From contig JAIXOR010000021.1 in NCBI GenBank assembly GCA_027486655.1, positions 124,001 through 188,000 of the forward strand: DNA of 64,000 nt. The letters run 5' to 3'. The notes beneath the pieces are model-generated. The model did not search any database. It was not told the DNA's origin and worked only from the letters and a program-made list of their open reading frames with translations. The position numbers were made by a program, and so were the translations under genes. Source of the DNA: Verrucomicrobiaceae bacterium. GTDB taxonomy: Bacteria > Verrucomicrobiota > Verrucomicrobiia > Verrucomicrobiales > Akkermansiaceae. This document shows positions 1-7,985 of the stretch, in pieces (the first letter of the stretch is position 1; the number at the start of each line of letters is the position of its first letter).

Positions 1-603
1 TATGCCAAGGCCCGTGCGGCGTGGCACCTCGCATACATCTGGGCTGACCGGATGGGAGACCGAGACGAAGCCCTTACTTGCGTGGGGAAGTGGGTGCAGG
101 CCGCCCCAACCGTGCCTGTCCGCAATGCTGAACTGCTTCACCTGCGGGCGAAATATGGGCAGGATGTTCGGACGGATGTCGAGGTGCTGTTCCGGGACCA
201 CCGCGATTTGACTCACTACACGGCGTGGCGCTTGGCGGCGGCGTGGCAGAGGTCGGCGGAAAAAGCCGGGGCCCTGAACGCCGAGTCGTTCAACGTCCTG
301 CTCGCGTCGGCCGTCGATTCCGTCGTCGCCGCAGACAAGCCCCAAACCCGAGTTTCCGCAGTCCTGATGCGCTCGACCACCGGCCAGAATGTGAACTCCG
401 AAATCATGACCCTGCTCGCAGGCACCCAGGGCACGCTGCCACTCCCACAGGCATCCGCGCTCTTTGACGCGTTTTCCCTCACCACCGCCACCAACGAGGA
501 AACCCTTGCTTTCTACGACGCACTGCTGCGCTCGGTGGAAGCCAATGCCAAGAGCGCTCCGTTCCTCCGCAAAATCCTCGACCAGAAACTCAAACTCCAA
601 TGA
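1..603 (+). CDS. C-terminal part of an unknown protein, cut by the window edge
   Basis: The reading frame is open from the first base (Tyr-Ala-Lys-Ala...) and runs 200 codons to a TGA, so the true start lies outside the window. The visible part is helical and Ala/Leu-rich, with no signal peptide, membrane segment or motif I recognise. Its stop overlaps the next start as ATGA, so the two genes are probably translationally coupled. The holin-like peptide, excisionase and integrase downstream suggest a prophage or integrated element, so a phage structural or accessory role is possible, but that is inference from context only. Confidence 0.6.
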   Translation, partial: YAKARAAWHLAYIWADRMGDRDEALTCVGKWVQAAPTVPVRNAELLHLRAKYGQDVRTDVEVLFRDHRDLTHYTAWRLAAAWQRSAEKAGALNAESFNVLLASAVDSVVAADKPQTRVSAVLMRSTTGQNVNSEIMTLLAGTQGTLPLPQASALFDAFSLTTATNEETLAFYDALLRSVEANAKSAPFLRKILDQKLKLQ

Positions 604-1205
604 AAACGCTCCATTTCATCATGATCGCACTCGCCGTCCTGCCTGTCTCTGCGGAGACGGTGGTAATCAACGGCAAGACTATCGAAATCCCCGACAGTGA
701 GGTTGGCGGAGTCCTCCAGAACCAGGACATCACCGCGAGGCTCCAAGCCATCAAGGCCCGAATCTATCAGGGAACCGCAGTTGGGCAAAAGGCGAACGTG
801 CTGCTTGCGAAGATCAACCGCGAGGGTCCCACCAATGAGAACGTCTCGGCCCTCGCGGAACTGGAAAAGAAACTGAGCGAACCCGCCAAACCCGCGAATG
901 CGCCAGATCCAGCGAAGAGTGATCCCAAGCGCATCGCGTTCAACGTCGCAATCCAGAATGGCTTCGACACCGGCATGGGATTCAAACTCGCCATCGGTGA
1001 TGCCGACCGCAACGCGTTCACCCAGATGCTCGTTCTAATCAACACGGCGAAGGAAAAGGGCGTCATCAACGACAACACGCCCCAAACCGTCGCCGACATC
1101 GAGGGCAAGCCCCACACCGTCACCACCTCCCAGTTCACCGGGCTGATGCTCGCCTACGGTGCCTATTACAAGGGCCTTTGGGACAAGCTCAAGACAGGGA
1201 ATTGA
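600..1205 (+). CDS. Exported unknown protein, phage-associated (DUF4376-like C-terminus)
   Basis: 201 residues. A short hydrophobic N-terminus ending in VSA before ETVV looks like a cleavable signal peptide. The middle is charged and Pro/Ala-rich (around 85-105). The last 80 residues (from about 120) resemble the DUF4376 type found in phage tail-fibre assembly proteins: a helix, then a segment asking for a 'DIEG..H.VT..QF' pattern, then a final helix. That resemblance is by eye and weak. The gene starts inside the stop codon of the preceding gene (ATGA) and is followed 16 bp later by a holin-like peptide, which supports a phage late-gene context. Confidence 0.5.
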   Translation: MKTLHFIMIALAVLPVSAETVVINGKTIEIPDSEVGGVLQNQDITARLQAIKARIYQGTAVGQKANVLLAKINREGPTNENVSALAELEKKLSEPAKPANAPDPAKSDPKRIAFNVAIQNGFDTGMGFKLAIGDADRNAFTQMLVLINTAKEKGVINDNTPQTVADIEGKPHTVTTSQFTGLMLAYGAYYKGLWDKLKTGN

Positions 1206-1221
1206 CACCGGCCACAGAACC

Positions 1222-1416
1222 ATGCGCCAGCCCATCAACATCGACTTCGACTACGTTTCCAAGGCCATTGTCGGCATCGCGTCGCCGGTGGTGGGCGTCA
1301 TCACGTCGTTCCAGGAGCAGATCGAATGGCACCTGCGCGTGGCGTCACTGCTTGTCGGCTTGGCCGTGGGCTTGATGTCGCTGGTGGCGATGGCGAGGAA
1401 ACTGCGGCGGAAGTAA
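1222..1416 (+). CDS. Small single-span membrane protein, holin-like
   Basis: 64 residues starting at ATG 1222; the frame is open further upstream but that part overlaps the previous gene. There is an amphipathic segment (about 12-30), a charged linker with EQIEW, and one strong membrane helix at about 41-57, followed by a basic tail ending RKLRRK. Size, single helix and basic tail fit a phage holin or a small membrane anchor. It is the last plus-strand gene before a shared terminator and the integrase module. No family can be named with certainty. Confidence 0.5.
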   Translation: MRQPINIDFDYVSKAIVGIASPVVGVITSFQEQIEWHLRVASLLVGLAVGLMSLVAMARKLRRK

Positions 1417-1422
1417 ATCAAT

Positions 1423-1460
1423 GAAAAACCCCGGATGGCTTTCACCGTCCGGGGTTTTTC
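1423..1460. terminator. Bidirectional Rho-independent terminator
   Basis: A perfect 13-bp inverted repeat (GAAAAACCCCGGA / TCCGGGGTTTTTC) around a 12-nt loop, with T-tracts on both strands. It lies 6 bp after the holin-like stop and 18 bp after the stop of the minus-strand excisionase-like gene, so it can end both converging transcripts. Confidence 0.9.
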
Positions 1461-1478
1461 GTTTTGGACTGTTTCGAA

Positions 1479-1676
1479 TCAGGATCGGGCGTCCACCTGA
1501 TAGAGCTTTTTGAGAGCTGCGAGGACTGCTTCGAGCTCGTAGAGGTTGCAGCGCGAGGACACTTTGATACAGGGAATGACCCGCCTAGCAACCCATCCGT
1601 CGATGGTTCGAGGGCTGATCGACAAGCGCTTCGCGAGTTCCTTTTTCTGAATGAGGGTTGGTTCAATAGTATTCAT
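1479..1676 (-). CDS. Excisionase-like helix-turn-helix DNA-binding protein
   Basis: 65 residues. The pattern LAKRLSISPRTIDGWV (about 15-30) followed by RRVIPCIKVSSR is the winged-helix layout of MerR/Xis-type 'excisionase family' DNA-binding proteins: a helix-turn-helix, then a basic wing. It lies 2 bp downstream of the integrase on the same strand, so the two are almost certainly cotranscribed. Its likely role is to bind the attachment region and steer the integrase towards excision. Length and position are typical of such recombination directionality factors, though a plain transcriptional regulator is also possible. Confidence 0.7.
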   Translation of the reverse strand: MNTIEPTLIQKKELAKRLSISPRTIDGWVARRVIPCIKVSSRCNLYELEAVLAALKKLYQVDARS

Positions 1677-1678
1677 GG

Positions 1679-3001
1679 TTACGCAGCGTTATCCGTGTCA
1701 ATGCGCCGACTACTCCGACGTGCGGCCAACTTCCGCCATCGATCCCGAAGCGCCCAATCCAGCCCGGGTGGCTGCCATCCCTCGGGCGGCATGATCGCGA
1801 ACCACGCCTCGGAGGATTCCTCGGTCACCACCTCCCGGTAGTGACGGAAGATCATTTTCGGTGAGTTGCCAGCCTCCAGAGAAGTCCGAGCGACGTCACC
1901 GGTCTTGGACACGCGATAGCTGATGAACGAGTGTCTGAGGGCATTCTGACGCCATCCGCCGGGGATCTGTGCCTTCACGGCAGTATCGCCCAAGGCACCC
2001 GATACATCGCTGATCGAAAGGATCGGACCGGTTTTCTCGCGCCATGGCGCAAGCCACGCCTTGAGGTTCTCGGGGAGGGGAACGATCCGCCTCGCTGCTG
2101 TCTTCGCTTTGTGACCGGCGATCTCGATGTGACCGCGATCCCACTTGATGTCCTGCCAGGTGAGTCGTTCAACCTCGGCCGACCGGATTCCGGCAAAGCC
2201 TCCGATGGCGATGAGCGGCAAGATGCGGGCGTGGGCAGCGAGGAGGATCTTCTCCATTTCCTCCGGGGTGAAGATCTGGATCTCCGTTTCCGGCTCTTTG
2301 AACGACTCCGACAATTCGGCGGCAGTCTTTCGCTCGGGGTGAAGGTAGCCGTTGCGCTTGGCGAAACCGAACATGGTCACGATGTTGCGGCGGATGCCAT
2401 TTTTGCTGACTGGCCCGAGCTTTTTCAGCCCGGTCAGGAATTGGTTAATGTCGGCCACCGTGACATCGGCGATATTACCCTTCACCTTTTCTGAGAAGCG
2501 CTTCAGGTGATGTTTGCAGTTCCGGACGTAAATGGCGCTCACGCCCTTGCTGCTGAGTGACTCGATGAACTCGCCGGCCACCTGGGTGATGGAACGGACG
2601 GCCAGCAGGTCGCTTCGATTCGCTTGGTAAAAGCGGACAGCGTCGGAGAGGGTGATTCCCTCAACCACGCTTCTGGCACTCACCCACTCATCCACCGCTG
2701 CTGCGAGTGTGACGCCAAATCGTTGGGCCATCCCTTCGCAATGGCGGAGTATTTCGAGGTCACGTCTGGTCGCTTCCTCACCCATCGTCCAACCGTTTTG
2801 CAGGCGAACGGTCGTTTGCTGGGCGATCATTTTTGCCTCGTCCATGCAGGCGAATGTGCGGGTCCTTCGACGACCGCCCTCCTTCCATGCAAGGGTGAAC
2901 TGATCGTATCCATCCTTGCGGGTGATGGTGTAGATTTTGACTCTCGTGGGGCCGTTGCCGATCTCCACGACACTGCTGCGACGTTTTCTTTTCCGGATCA
3001 T
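1679..3001 (-). CDS. Tyrosine recombinase / phage integrase
   Basis: 440 residues from the ATG at 3001; the frame extends to an ATG at 3145 (488 residues), but the extra 48 residues run through a tandem repeat and look unlike an integrase. The N-terminus (RKRKRR...) is a basic arm-binding type domain, followed by a SAM-like core-binding domain (about 130-230) and the catalytic domain. Visible catalytic residues are Arg273 in GIRSAEVERL, Arg356-His357 in NALRHSF (Asn replaces the usual first His of the H-x-x-R box), and the nucleophile Tyr388 in FRHYREV. It catalyses site-specific integration and excision. No tRNA or obvious att core is visible beside it. Confidence 0.9.
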   Translation of the reverse strand: MIRKRKRRSSVVEIGNGPTRVKIYTITRKDGYDQFTLAWKEGGRRRTRTFACMDEAKMIAQQTTVRLQNGWTMGEEATRRDLEILRHCEGMAQRFGVTLAAAVDEWVSARSVVEGITLSDAVRFYQANRSDLLAVRSITQVAGEFIESLSSKGVSAIYVRNCKHHLKRFSEKVKGNIADVTVADINQFLTGLKKLGPVSKNGIRRNIVTMFGFAKRNGYLHPERKTAAELSESFKEPETEIQIFTPEEMEKILLAAHARILPLIAIGGFAGIRSAEVERLTWQDIKWDRGHIEIAGHKAKTAARRIVPLPENLKAWLAPWREKTGPILSISDVSGALGDTAVKAQIPGGWRQNALRHSFISYRVSKTGDVARTSLEAGNSPKMIFRHYREVVTEESSEAWFAIMPPEGWQPPGLDWALRDRWRKLAARRSSRRIDTDNAA

Positions 3002-3462
3002 CGCCCCCGGCGTTCGAGTCAACTTGTGTGGAATTTTGTGTGGAATTTCACCGTATTCTTCCTGTGAATTGCCACAACTGATTGATTTTATGTTTATTGA
3101 TACACCATTCCCACCCTCTCCGCCATTCAACCGATCCGTCGGCATTTTTGTTTCTCGTCCGACTCGGCAAGCACGGAATCATCACGAACGGGCTGCGGAT
3201 GCTTTGATCTCGAATGAGCCATCGTCCTGCACGGTCGAAGATTTCGAAATCCGTTGGAAATTGGATCGATTTCAGGGGTCATTCCAGAGCCCGAACCCTC
3301 GGCCATCACGGCTGATTTCCCACGTCATCCATCCAGAATCTGGCAGGGTGCATATGGATTCCAGGATCAGAGCGGATTTGATATGCTGTTTCTTCTGACT
3401 TTCCGAGGTTTCTATCATTCAGACTAGCGCCCTCAGCCAGCACCTGATAGGGGCTTGCACCG
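3002..3462. other. Intergenic stretch between integrase and defence-gene remnants
   Basis: 460 bases with no convincing gene. It holds a 12-bp tandem repeat just upstream of the integrase start and an AT-rich segment at about 3060-3115 that could carry the integrase promoter. No tRNA, tmRNA or other typical integration target could be recognised in it. Confidence 0.5.
3024..3047. repeat. Two tandem copies of a 12-bp unit upstream of the integrase
   Basis: The unit TTGTGTGGAATT occurs twice in direct succession (3024-3035 and 3036-3047), 22 bp upstream of the chosen integrase start. Position and repetition fit arm-type integrase or excisionase binding sites, or part of the attachment region. 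Only the repeat itself is seen; the role is inferred. Confidence 0.55.
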
Positions 3463-3786
3463 ATGCTCGTCGCTCTCGCCACCAAGTCCGAATGCCGGGC
3501 CGACATCGATCCCAAACGGATCGAGGAGAAGGTGCACGCCGAGTTCATCCGCAAAGTCGGCAAAACGGTGGGCGAAGCCGAACTCAAGTCCTGGCGAAAC
3601 TCCCTGCCTTTCATGGACCGCGTCCTCAACGACGATGAAATCCCCGGCGACACCGGCGTGGCCATCGAGTTCAAGGTCCCCAACACCGGCAAACGCATCG
3701 ACTTCATCCTCACCGGCACCGGCCCGGACGGGAAACGCACCGCGGTGATCAAGCCCCCCAAACCCATCCCCAGCATCGTCGCCTGA
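3463..3786 (+). pseudogene. N-terminal fragment of a DUF2075-type protein
   Basis: 107 codons. The start MLVALATKSE, the segment LKSWRNSLPFMDRVLNDDEIP and the end of the block GVAIEFKVPNT.KRIDFILTG match my memory of the N-terminus of DUF2075 (DNA/RNA helicase domain) proteins, which carry a PD-(D/E)XK-like fold there. In those the next strand reads roughly VIIELKQW and a P-loop ATPase follows. Here the frame turns into KPPKPIPSIVA and stops, so the ELK motif and the whole ATPase domain are missing. It ends 3 bp before the DUF1016 gene. I call it a truncated remnant. Confidence 0.65.
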
Positions 3787-3789
3787 ACC

Positions 3790-4821
3790 ATGTCGGACGA
3801 ACTCACTCCATCCTCCGATTTCTTCACGGACGTGCGGGCCATCCTCGCCGATGCCCGGCGGGCCGCCTACACGGCCGTCAACTCCGCCATGGTCGCCGCC
3901 TATTGGCAGATCGGCCGACGAATCGTGGAGGAAGAGCAGGGAGGACAGGCAAAAGCCAACTACGGGGAAGGCCTGCTCAAGGAACTTTCACGCGCCCTCA
4001 CCGCGGAATTCGGCAAGGGCTTCTCGCTCGCCAACCTCAAGAATTTCAGGAAATTCTACCTCACGTTCCCGGACAGGGAAAAAAGCTACACACTGTGTAG
4101 CCTTTTGTCATGGAGCCATAATCGTTTGATTATGAGGGAAGAAGATGCCGAGACCCGTCTCTACTACCTCCAAGAGGCAAAAGCGCAGAACTGGAGCGTC
4201 CGCCAGCTCCAGCGCCAGATCGAGATCCGCAGCTACCAGCGCCTGCTTTACACCCAAGCGCCCCATAGCACTCCCGAGCTCAGCGCACCCCGCCCCTCCA
4301 TCCGCGACTTCATCAAGGACCCCTACGTCCTCGAATTCCTCGGCCTGCCGGAAGATCCGGCCGAATCCGAGACCGAAGTCGAGTCCGCCATCATCTCCCA
4401 GCTCCAGAGCTTCCTCCTGGAAATGGGCCATGGCTTCTCCTTCGTCGCCCGCCAGATGCGCGTCAGCACTGAGACCAGCCACTTCTACCTCGACCTCGTC
4501 TTCTACCACTACGTCTTGAAATGCTTCGTCATCATCGACCTCAAGACCACCAAGCTTACCCATCAGGACATCGGTCAGATCGACATGTATGTGAGGATGT
4601 TCGACGACCTCAAACGCGGCCCCGACGACAATCCCACCATCGGCCTCATTCTCTGCACCGATAAGGACGAAACCATCGTCCAATACTCCGTCCTCAAAGG
4701 CAGCGAACAACTCTTCGCCTCCAAATACCGCACCGTCCTTCCCACCGAGGCCGAACTCATCGCCGAACTCGAACGCGAACGCCGCGTCATCGAACGGAAA
4801 CAGAATGGAGGCGACACATGA
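3790..4821 (+). CDS. DUF1016 / YhcG-family PDDEXK nuclease-domain protein
   Basis: 343 residues, about full length for the family. The N-terminal DUF1016_N domain (about 10-175) has the typical opening (RAAYTAVNSAMVAAYWQIGRRIVEEEQ), the block ANLKNFRKFYLTFP, and the hallmark SWSHNRLIM with a following YYLQEAKAQNWSVRQLQRQI. The C-terminal nuclease domain (about 180-335) has FYLDLVFYH and CFVIIDLKTTKL, which supply the Asp and D-x-K catalytic residues. The family is common beside type I restriction genes and in defence islands, though its role is not settled. Here it is intact while its neighbours are fragments. Confidence 0.85.
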   Translation: MSDELTPSSDFFTDVRAILADARRAAYTAVNSAMVAAYWQIGRRIVEEEQGGQAKANYGEGLLKELSRALTAEFGKGFSLANLKNFRKFYLTFPDREKSYTLCSLLSWSHNRLIMREEDAETRLYYLQEAKAQNWSVRQLQRQIEIRSYQRLLYTQAPHSTPELSAPRPSIRDFIKDPYVLEFLGLPEDPAESETEVESAIISQLQSFLLEMGHGFSFVARQMRVSTETSHFYLDLVFYHYVLKCFVIIDLKTTKLTHQDIGQIDMYVRMFDDLKRGPDDNPTIGLILCTDKDETIVQYSVLKGSEQLFASKYRTVLPTEAELIAELERERRVIERKQNGGDT

Positions 4822-5150
4822 CCCATTCAAAATCCAACATTCAAAATTCAGCATTCAAAATCTCTCCCCCCAACGGCTCATGGTGCCTCTTCCGCGAACC
4901 GTCCGACGGATCAAGGAATGGCAAGGTCGTTATCGTTCAGAGCCGCGACATCCGGGATCCGGATACAGGCAGACAATACACCGTGAAAATCTATCGAAGT
5001 GAGAAGGCCGAGACGGAAGACTCATGGTCGCATCGCAGTATCCGACTCGAGCCCGATTCTATGGATTTTGCATTCAAAACTTTAACTATCCGACCGGACT
5101 CGATGAATGAGTTCCGTGTGATCGGAGAATTTGTCGGAATAGTTGGATAA
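4818..5150 (+). pseudogene. C-terminal fragment of an S24/LexA-like peptidase domain
   Basis: 110 codons starting inside the stop of the DUF1016 gene (ATGA). The first 15 residues come from a tandem repeat and are not protein-like. From about residue 17 the sequence (PPNGSWCLFR, GSRNGKVVIVQ, DPDTG..YTVKIYRSEK, then EFRVIGEFVGIVG) matches the second half of an S24/LexA-like domain, with the Lys of YTVKIY in the place of the catalytic lysine. The GDSM-type serine segment that should come before is absent, so this is a 5'-truncated remnant joined to repeat sequence. It may still be translated. Confidence 0.55.
4824..4862 (+). repeat. Three units of a 14-bp-period microrepeat (CATTCAAAAT...)
   Basis: CATTCAAAAT begins at 4824, 4838 and 4852, an exact 14-base period, with variable 4-base spacers. 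It sits precisely at the junction between the intact DUF1016 gene and the truncated S24-like fragment. Confidence 0.75.
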
Positions 5151-5167
5151 AAAAACGGATTCAAGCA

Positions 5168-5341
5168 ATGAATAATCCAATTTCCCCGCTCGCCAAACAA
5201 AACCAAATCGTCACCGCAGTCGAAGTCCTTACCACCGCCATCGATCACCTCGAAGCCGAGCTAGACCGCCAAATCGCCCGGTCCAATCGCCTCCGGCAAT
5301 CCACTCTCACAGCTGCATTAACAAGAGCACTTATCCAATGA
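5168..5341 (+). pseudogene. Remnant of the C-terminal end of a type I restriction specificity subunit (HsdS)
   Basis: 57 codons. SPLAKQNQIVTAVEVLTTAIDHLEAELDRQ followed by a Leu-rich tail closely follows the pattern PLAEQ.RIV..V..L....D.LE..L at the end of HsdS, where a target-recognition domain runs into the final conserved coiled coil. The two target-recognition domains are missing, so this can only be a remnant. It ends in an ATGA overlap with the reverse-transcriptase fragment. Together with the HsdM-like piece at 8256-8474 it shows that a type I restriction system once stood here. Confidence 0.65.
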
Positions 5342-6162
5342 CACCAGATGAAGCGTTTGAGCTAGCGGCCAAAAACGTCGCCGCCTTCGGAGATACGGAC
5401 ATTTTCCCTTCGCCGCTTGATCGATTCACTTGCGCCGACGAAATCGATGATGTCGTCAAGGCTCTCAAGGAGATTCACAGGACTTTCCATCAGTATCTGG
5501 CCAGCCGCCCTCCCGAGAACATCAACGCGCTCGCCCCCCTGGGGTATACGGCCTTTCGTTGGGCGACACAGATTGACCCGCTATGGAATCTGTACTATCT
5601 GGCGCTTGTGCTTCTTGTCGCTGAGTCGATCGAGGCCAAGCGAATTCCGGAGTCTGATCGTGCGGTATTTTCTTACCGCTTTCGACCCGATCCAAACACT
5701 GCCCACCTTTTCGGCGATTCTACTTGGAGGGACTACAAGAAGAGAGCGCTCGAAATGTCGCATTCCTATCCGTTCGTTCTGGTTGCCGACGTCGCTGAAT
5801 TCTACCCCCGAGTTTCGCACCATAAACTGGAGAACGAACTGCTACGGTTGGGGTTGGCAACCGAAGATCCAAAACGCATCAAGATCCTCTTCTCAAAGTT
5901 CTCTCAGACTCGTTCCTACGGATTGCCCGTAGGAGGTCCTGCGTCACGGATCCTCGCAGAGCTTGCGCTCAATCCGGTGGATACCTGCTCTTCCTCAAGC
6001 TCGCCCCTCCCTCGTCCCGCTCGACGGGTCGAGGGCAAACAGGCCCTGAGATGCCCGAGTTGGATCTCGATCCCTCCTAACACCCGTCACGGACTATCAT
6101 CGCATGACTGCCCACCCGGAACGCTCCGCTCTTGGCAAGCGGCTTGCCAGCAAACTCGATGA
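5338..6162 (+). pseudogene. Reverse transcriptase of the defence-associated type, truncated before the YxDD motif
   Basis: 274 codons, of which about the first 216 are reverse-transcriptase-like. ALAPLGYTAFRWATQIDPLWN and YLALVLLVAESIE resemble the N-terminus of unclassified or defence-associated RTs. Motif A is VLVADVAEFYPRVSHHKLE (catalytic Asp in VADVAEFYP) and motif B is GLPVGGPASRILAELALNPVD. Right after this the frame becomes Ser/Pro/Arg-rich junk, and motif C (YxDD) with all downstream domains is lost. It cannot be an active polymerase. The family subgroup cannot be decided from what remains. GC is visibly lower than in the flanking chromosome. Confidence 0.7.
5982..6080 (+). pseudogene. 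Possible short HsdM-derived piece fused to the end of the RT fragment
   Basis: In the frame starting at 5982 the sequence reads YLLFLKLA and then low-complexity PPSRSTGRG... to a TAA at 6078-6080. YLLFLK is the start of a conserved HsdM segment that normally follows GYGDYV.QI, which is how the HsdM-like remnant at 8256-8474 ends. The match is only eight residues, so it may be chance. Confidence 0.25.
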
Positions 6163-6688
6163 GTTGGCCGGGCCGTTTACCGGCACGGTGTTTCGATTCA
6201 TTGCGCCGAAGTATTCTGACGTCGATGAGATGTTTGCGGGGAAAGGCCCGCTTTATGCGGACGGGCGCTGGCTGGCGAAGGGGCATTGTCTTGCAACCTA
6301 TACGGCACTTCTCCCCGAGACGGCATTGGCCGAGGCTCTCGCTTCAACCCGCTACTACGGTTTTCCAGACGCGAAATCGGCACCCTTGGTCTTCGTCACC
6401 GCTGAGGCAAAGCTGAAGCAGGTGATCGATCTCCGTGACGGGAAGAACCGGCAGCGTTTGCGCATCGCGGAATCCGCCATTCTCGATACCGATTGGCGAA
6501 AGGAGAACCGCAACGGTAAGGAAGCGATCACCCAGGCCTGGGGTTGGGCACTTCACGAGTCCGGCGTGGAGGGCTTTATCGTTCCCAGCTCGGCAAATCG
6601 GGGAGGCTCGAACTTGATTGTGTTTCCCGGCAACCTGAGGGGCTTATCCCATCTCAAGGTTCTCAGCGAAATCGACTGGCCGCGCTGA
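6104..6688 (+). CDS. RES-domain toxin (NAD-degrading type)
   Basis: 194 residues. The RES pattern is visible: FTGTVFRFIAPKYS with the first conserved Arg, GKGPLYADGRWLAKG, then LPETALAEALAS with the conserved Glu, and near the end VPSSANRGGSNLIVFPG with the conserved Ser region. RES toxins adopt an ADP-ribosyltransferase-like fold and degrade NAD+, stopping growth. Length fits the family. The cognate antitoxin-like gene follows 65 bp downstream, which reverses the usual Xre-then-RES order. The preceding sequence is RT junk, so its promoter should lie within 6000-6100. Confidence 0.8.
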   Translation: MTAHPERSALGKRLASKLDELAGPFTGTVFRFIAPKYSDVDEMFAGKGPLYADGRWLAKGHCLATYTALLPETALAEALASTRYYGFPDAKSAPLVFVTAEAKLKQVIDLRDGKNRQRLRIAESAILDTDWRKENRNGKEAITQAWGWALHESGVEGFIVPSSANRGGSNLIVFPGNLRGLSHLKVLSEIDWPR

Positions 6689-6753
6689 AAACCTGCAATT
6701 TTGCAGGTTTTGCTTGCGCAGCCCTCTGCCACGGCTTAAGGATCCACCAAGCG

Positions 6754-7161
6754 ATGACGACCACTACCACCAAGAAGAAGGTTGCAAAGAAGCGCGCCCT
6801 CCGGAGTCCCGCCAACAAGACCTTTGCCATCAAAAGCGGCCCTGCTTTGAAAATGTGGCGTCAAGGGCGCGGTATCACGCGCCCCCTTTTTGCCCAGATC
6901 GCCGATTGTTCCGAGCGCACGCTGGCGACCTACGAGGGAAAAGCCCGGCTTCCCGCAAAATTCTCACGCCCGGTTGAGGAATCGATACGCCTCATTCTGG
7001 CACTGGAGGAATTGGCCGGCGACAATGCAGCGCTCAAGGAGTGGCTTCAGAAACCGAACGCCGCCTTTGATCGGAGGACTCCGCTCTCACTGATCACCGC
7101 TGGCGAGGTCGATGTTCTGTGGGCAATGGTTCACCAAATCCGACAAGGGGCCTTCGCGTGA
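6754..7161 (+). CDS. Xre/MbcA/ParS-type antitoxin partner of the RES toxin
   Basis: 135 residues from ATG 6754. The N-terminus is a Thr run followed by Lys-rich sequence (TTTTTTKKKVAKK), a flexible DNA-binding tail. A helix-turn-helix-like block follows (FAQIADCSERTLATYEGKARLP, about 48-69), then helices and a C-terminal segment of the DUF2384 type (about 95-130) expected to cap the RES active site. It probably neutralises the toxin and represses the operon. The toxin-first order is unusual for this family, so coupling and regulation may differ from the textbook case. Confidence 0.65.
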   Translation: MTTTTTKKKVAKKRALRSPANKTFAIKSGPALKMWRQGRGITRPLFAQIADCSERTLATYEGKARLPAKFSRPVEESIRLILALEELAGDNAALKEWLQKPNAAFDRRTPLSLITAGEVDVLWAMVHQIRQGAFA

Positions 7162-7248
7162 CGAGCGCATGCTCATCCTCAAACTCAACCGGGCTTCGCT
7201 GGGCTCCGTCGTGGAAAGCTGTGAGATGAGCAAGCGTGGACCTGTCAG

Positions 7249-7980
7249 CTAAGGAGTTTCCTTGAAGGCAGAGGAGGCAAAGGCCTCGACGGTGGCAAGG
7301 CCGCAGGATCGGAGTTGTTTGGCGGGGAACAAGGTCGCGGGGTAGGTGCCAATGTTTTGCAGCGCCTGCCGCACCTTCTGGAGCTTGAGGATTTTTTTGA
7401 GGAGCTTGAGTTCGTTGACGAGTGCCCGTTGGGTGCTGAGCCCGGAGAGAGTGTCCCCAAGCGCGTCCAGGAAATGCTCGGGCAGAAGCTGGCAGAGCAT
7501 CCGAACATGTTTCTCGTCCTGGCGTCCTGCCTGGTCGAGGCCAAGCAGGCAGTGGCATTTGCTCTGGAAGAGGGAAATGGGATCGATGATCGAGATGCCG
7601 CCTATGATGATCGCCCGTTCCAAAACTTTCGGAATTTTGTCCTGTGGGATTCCATAGACATTGCTCATCAGGTCGATCCGGAGAGGGCGCTCCCCCTCAA
7701 GCGTGAAAATGCCGATCTGGCCATCTGCCGGGGAAGTTCCTTTGATGAGCTTCCCTCCCCGCACGTTGGATTCGATGTGGCGAAGCGCGGCAAAACTCAC
7801 CCAAAGATCGCAATCCTTCGAAGTGAAGGGCCGGAACCGCTCGATAGCCTCACCCGCTCCTTTGTTGCTAAAGTATTCCGCCCAGAGGTTGACCGCCTGA
7901 CCGCCTTCGAGAAAATAAGGAGCGTTCGCTGCTCCAAGCTCCCCGAGAAAGTCGAGGTAATCGGCAATTCGGGTTTCCAT
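7249..7980 (-). CDS. Nucleotidyltransferase-fold protein, AbiEii/MNT-like toxin candidate
   Basis: 243 residues. FLEGGQAVNLWAEYF (about 22-36) and FTSKDCDLWVSF (about 52-63) give the Gly-Gly helix and the D-x-D-type metal site of the nucleotidyltransferase fold. A helical C-terminal half (about 130-243) follows. The arrangement is that of AbiEii/MenT-like and MNT toxins, which inactivate RNA or protein targets by adding nucleotides. A 62-residue charged protein ends 5 bp upstream on the same strand, which fits a two-gene toxin-antitoxin operon. Subfamily and target are not known. Confidence 0.6.
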   Translation of the reverse strand: METRIADYLDFLGELGAANAPYFLEGGQAVNLWAEYFSNKGAGEAIERFRPFTSKDCDLWVSFAALRHIESNVRGGKLIKGTSPADGQIGIFTLEGERPLRIDLMSNVYGIPQDKIPKVLERAIIIGGISIIDPISLFQSKCHCLLGLDQAGRQDEKHVRMLCQLLPEHFLDALGDTLSGLSTQRALVNELKLLKKILKLQKVRQALQNIGTYPATLFPAKQLRSCGLATVEAFASSAFKETP

Positions 7981-7985
7981 CGCCG

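Noticed and set aside
3002..3462. tRNA or tmRNA attachment site next to the integrase
   Set aside because: I looked for a T arm, an acceptor stem and a CCA end on both strands and found none.
4108..4854. 248-codon minus-strand ORF over the DUF1016 gene
   Set aside because: It is Glu/Asp/Val-rich antisense sequence over a nuclease gene with intact motifs.
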